A DNA stretch of 7,694 bases from assembly GCA_900540425.1 (NCBI GenBank), contig UQFU01000077.1:1-7694 (forward strand). The letters are read 5' to 3'. Below the pieces are notes generated by a model. That model worked only from the letters and a program-made list of their open reading frames with translations, did no database searches and had not been told where the DNA came from. This document shows positions 7,391-7,694 of the stretch, piece by piece (the stretch's first letter is position 1; every line of letters starts with the position of its first letter). The stretch is from an uncultured Alphaproteobacteria bacterium (GTDB lineage Bacteria > Pseudomonadota > Alphaproteobacteria > RF32 > CAG-239). Position numbers and translations under genes: made by a program.

Positions 7391-7419
7391 TATATACTGA
7401 ATTATCAGCCAAATGTAAA
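7391..7419 (-). promoter_or_regulatory. Candidate mfd promoter giving a near-leaderless transcript
   Basis: On the minus strand TTTACA (7419-7414, 5 of 6 matches to TTGACA) is separated by exactly 17 bases from TATATA (7396-7391, 4 of 6). Transcription starting 7 bases downstream would begin near 7384, three bases before the mfd ATG. The ATG has no Shine-Dalgarno, which fits leaderless initiation, a mode well known in Alphaproteobacteria. No experimental start is available. Confidence 0.5.
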
Positions 7420-7449
7420 GCCTTTTATCCGCGAAAAAACTGCCGCCAT
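7405..7449 (-). CDS. 14-codon micro-ORF (possible leader peptide) upstream of mfd
   Basis: An ATG at 7449 follows an excellent Shine-Dalgarno (AAAAGGAGG at 7464-7456) with 6-base spacing. It opens a frame encoding MAAVFSRIKGFTFG before TGA at 7407-7405. The frame is different from that of mfd. Twenty-three bases separate its stop from the mfd ATG, close enough for coupled re-initiation. The peptide has no run of one amino acid that would suggest classical attenuation. The mfd -35 box lies inside it, so a transcript from that promoter would lack it; only an upstream transcript would carry it. Alternatives are that it is the relic of an older mfd start broken by a frameshift, or a chance Shine-Dalgarno. 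The ribosome-binding site is clear; function is unknown. Confidence 0.4.
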   Translation of the reverse strand: MAAVFSRIKGFTFG

Positions 7450-7481
7450 TAAACGCCTCCTTTTGTTCCCTCTTTATTGAA

Positions 7482-7676
7482 CCATTACTCGATTGCGGAG
7501 CAATCGTCCACCCTGTAGAACCATCCCTCATTTTTTCGCTAGAAAAAATGTCCCATAAAATGTCATCCCTCAATTGCGCGCAGCCGTCTACCTATAGAGT
7601 CATCCCTCGTTTTCGCAAGAAAACGTCCCCAAAAAAAGTCATCCCTCGATTGCGGAGAAATCGTCAAGGGATCTAC
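7482..7676. repeat. Tandem array of five hairpin units in two alternating types
   Basis: Five units start at 7482, 7521, 7563, 7600 and 7639 (spacing 39, 42, 37, 39). Each begins with a form of TCATCCCTC and is followed by a palindrome and TC. Type 1 (units 1, 3, 5) has a CGATTGCGGAG-like core: unit 1 is a perfect 7-base stem at 7490-7506 with a 3-base loop; unit 3 (7571-7586) is degenerate; unit 5 is described separately. Type 2 (units 2, 4) has T-rich stems: 9 base pairs at 7529-7550 (loop GCTA) and 7 base pairs at 7608-7625 (loop GCAA). Tails also alternate: units 1 and 3 share a tail like ACCTATAGA, units 2 and 4 share CCC followed by an A-rich run. The true period is thus a dimer of about 79 bases. 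No direct repeat or spacer pattern typical of CRISPR is present. It resembles small interspersed palindromic elements of bacterial genomes, but I cannot name the family. Confidence 0.85.
7639..7676. repeat. Terminal repeat unit with nested inverted repeats
   Basis: Unit 5 differs from the other four in having a closing outer arm. ATCCCT (7641-7646) is matched by AGGGAT (7667-7672), and inside it CGATT (7647-7651) is matched by AATCG (7659-7663), with a three-base TCA bulge on the right side. It looks like the complete form of the element, while units 1-4 lack the closing arm. It also marks the outer edge of the array; a 10-base palindrome, GAATTAATTC at 7677-7686, follows it directly. Confidence 0.7.
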
Positions 7677-7694
7677 GAATTAATTCTTTCCTGT

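Noticed and set aside
7482..7676. CRISPR array
   Set aside because: The constant part is only about 9 bases, the intervening parts are self-complementary and related to each other rather than unique, and no cas gene is near.
7482..7676. Series of Rho-independent terminators
   Set aside because: None of the five hairpins is followed by a T-tract on the minus strand; on the plus strand the stems are followed by TCC-type sequence. The T-rich bases are inside the stems.

Overview
The window reads as ordinary chromosome from an alphaproteobacterium, probably an uncultured, deep-branching and possibly host-associated lineage. The evidence is the alphaproteobacterial style of the Mfd N-terminus (a VPEGYDAFLL block followed by an FPAWDTVPYDRVSPN block), a C-terminal OmpA domain of an alphaproteobacterial-looking variant, and mid-range base composition by eye. 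Lineage is inferred from protein character only; no rRNA or tRNA is present.

Layout. On the minus strand at the left, an OmpA-domain lipoprotein gene (1828-2586) is followed after 11 bases by recJ (53-1816), which starts with GTG. The recJ Shine-Dalgarno overlaps the lipoprotein stop codon, so the two are probably one operon with coupled translation. A 186-base divergent intergenic region (2587-2772) follows. It holds a plus-strand promoter whose -35 box lies inside a perfect 9+9 inverted repeat, a second copy of the half-site 39 bases upstream, and a pair of 10-base direct repeats 21 bases apart on the lipoprotein side. On the plus strand come a small protein resembling the Panacea/DUF4065 (SocA/GepA-like) family (2773-3360) and a DUF192 lipoprotein (3395-3856), ended by a strong intrinsic terminator (3871-3897). 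Convergent to these, mfd fills 3908-7381 on the minus strand.

Upstream of mfd (7382-7694) lies the most unusual stretch. It contains a candidate promoter so close to the mfd ATG that the transcript would be nearly leaderless, and a 14-codon micro-ORF with an excellent Shine-Dalgarno. Beyond these is a tandem array of five hairpin units (7482-7676), spaced 37-42 bases and alternating between two types, so the real period is a dimer of about 79 bases. The stems of the second type differ between copies but each stays perfectly self-complementary. An open frame runs through part of the array into mfd and would add 64 spurious residues if the longest ORF were annotated.

Function. recJ (5'-3' single-strand exonuclease for recombination and mismatch/base-excision repair) and mfd (transcription-coupled repair translocase) are core genome-maintenance genes. 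The genes between them make two predicted lipoproteins and one possible antitoxin-like or adaptor-like protein. I see no defence system, prophage, insertion sequence, CRISPR array or RNA gene. The candidates for something undescribed are the dimeric hairpin array, the arrangement just upstream of mfd, and the Panacea-like gene paired with a lipoprotein rather than a visible toxin.
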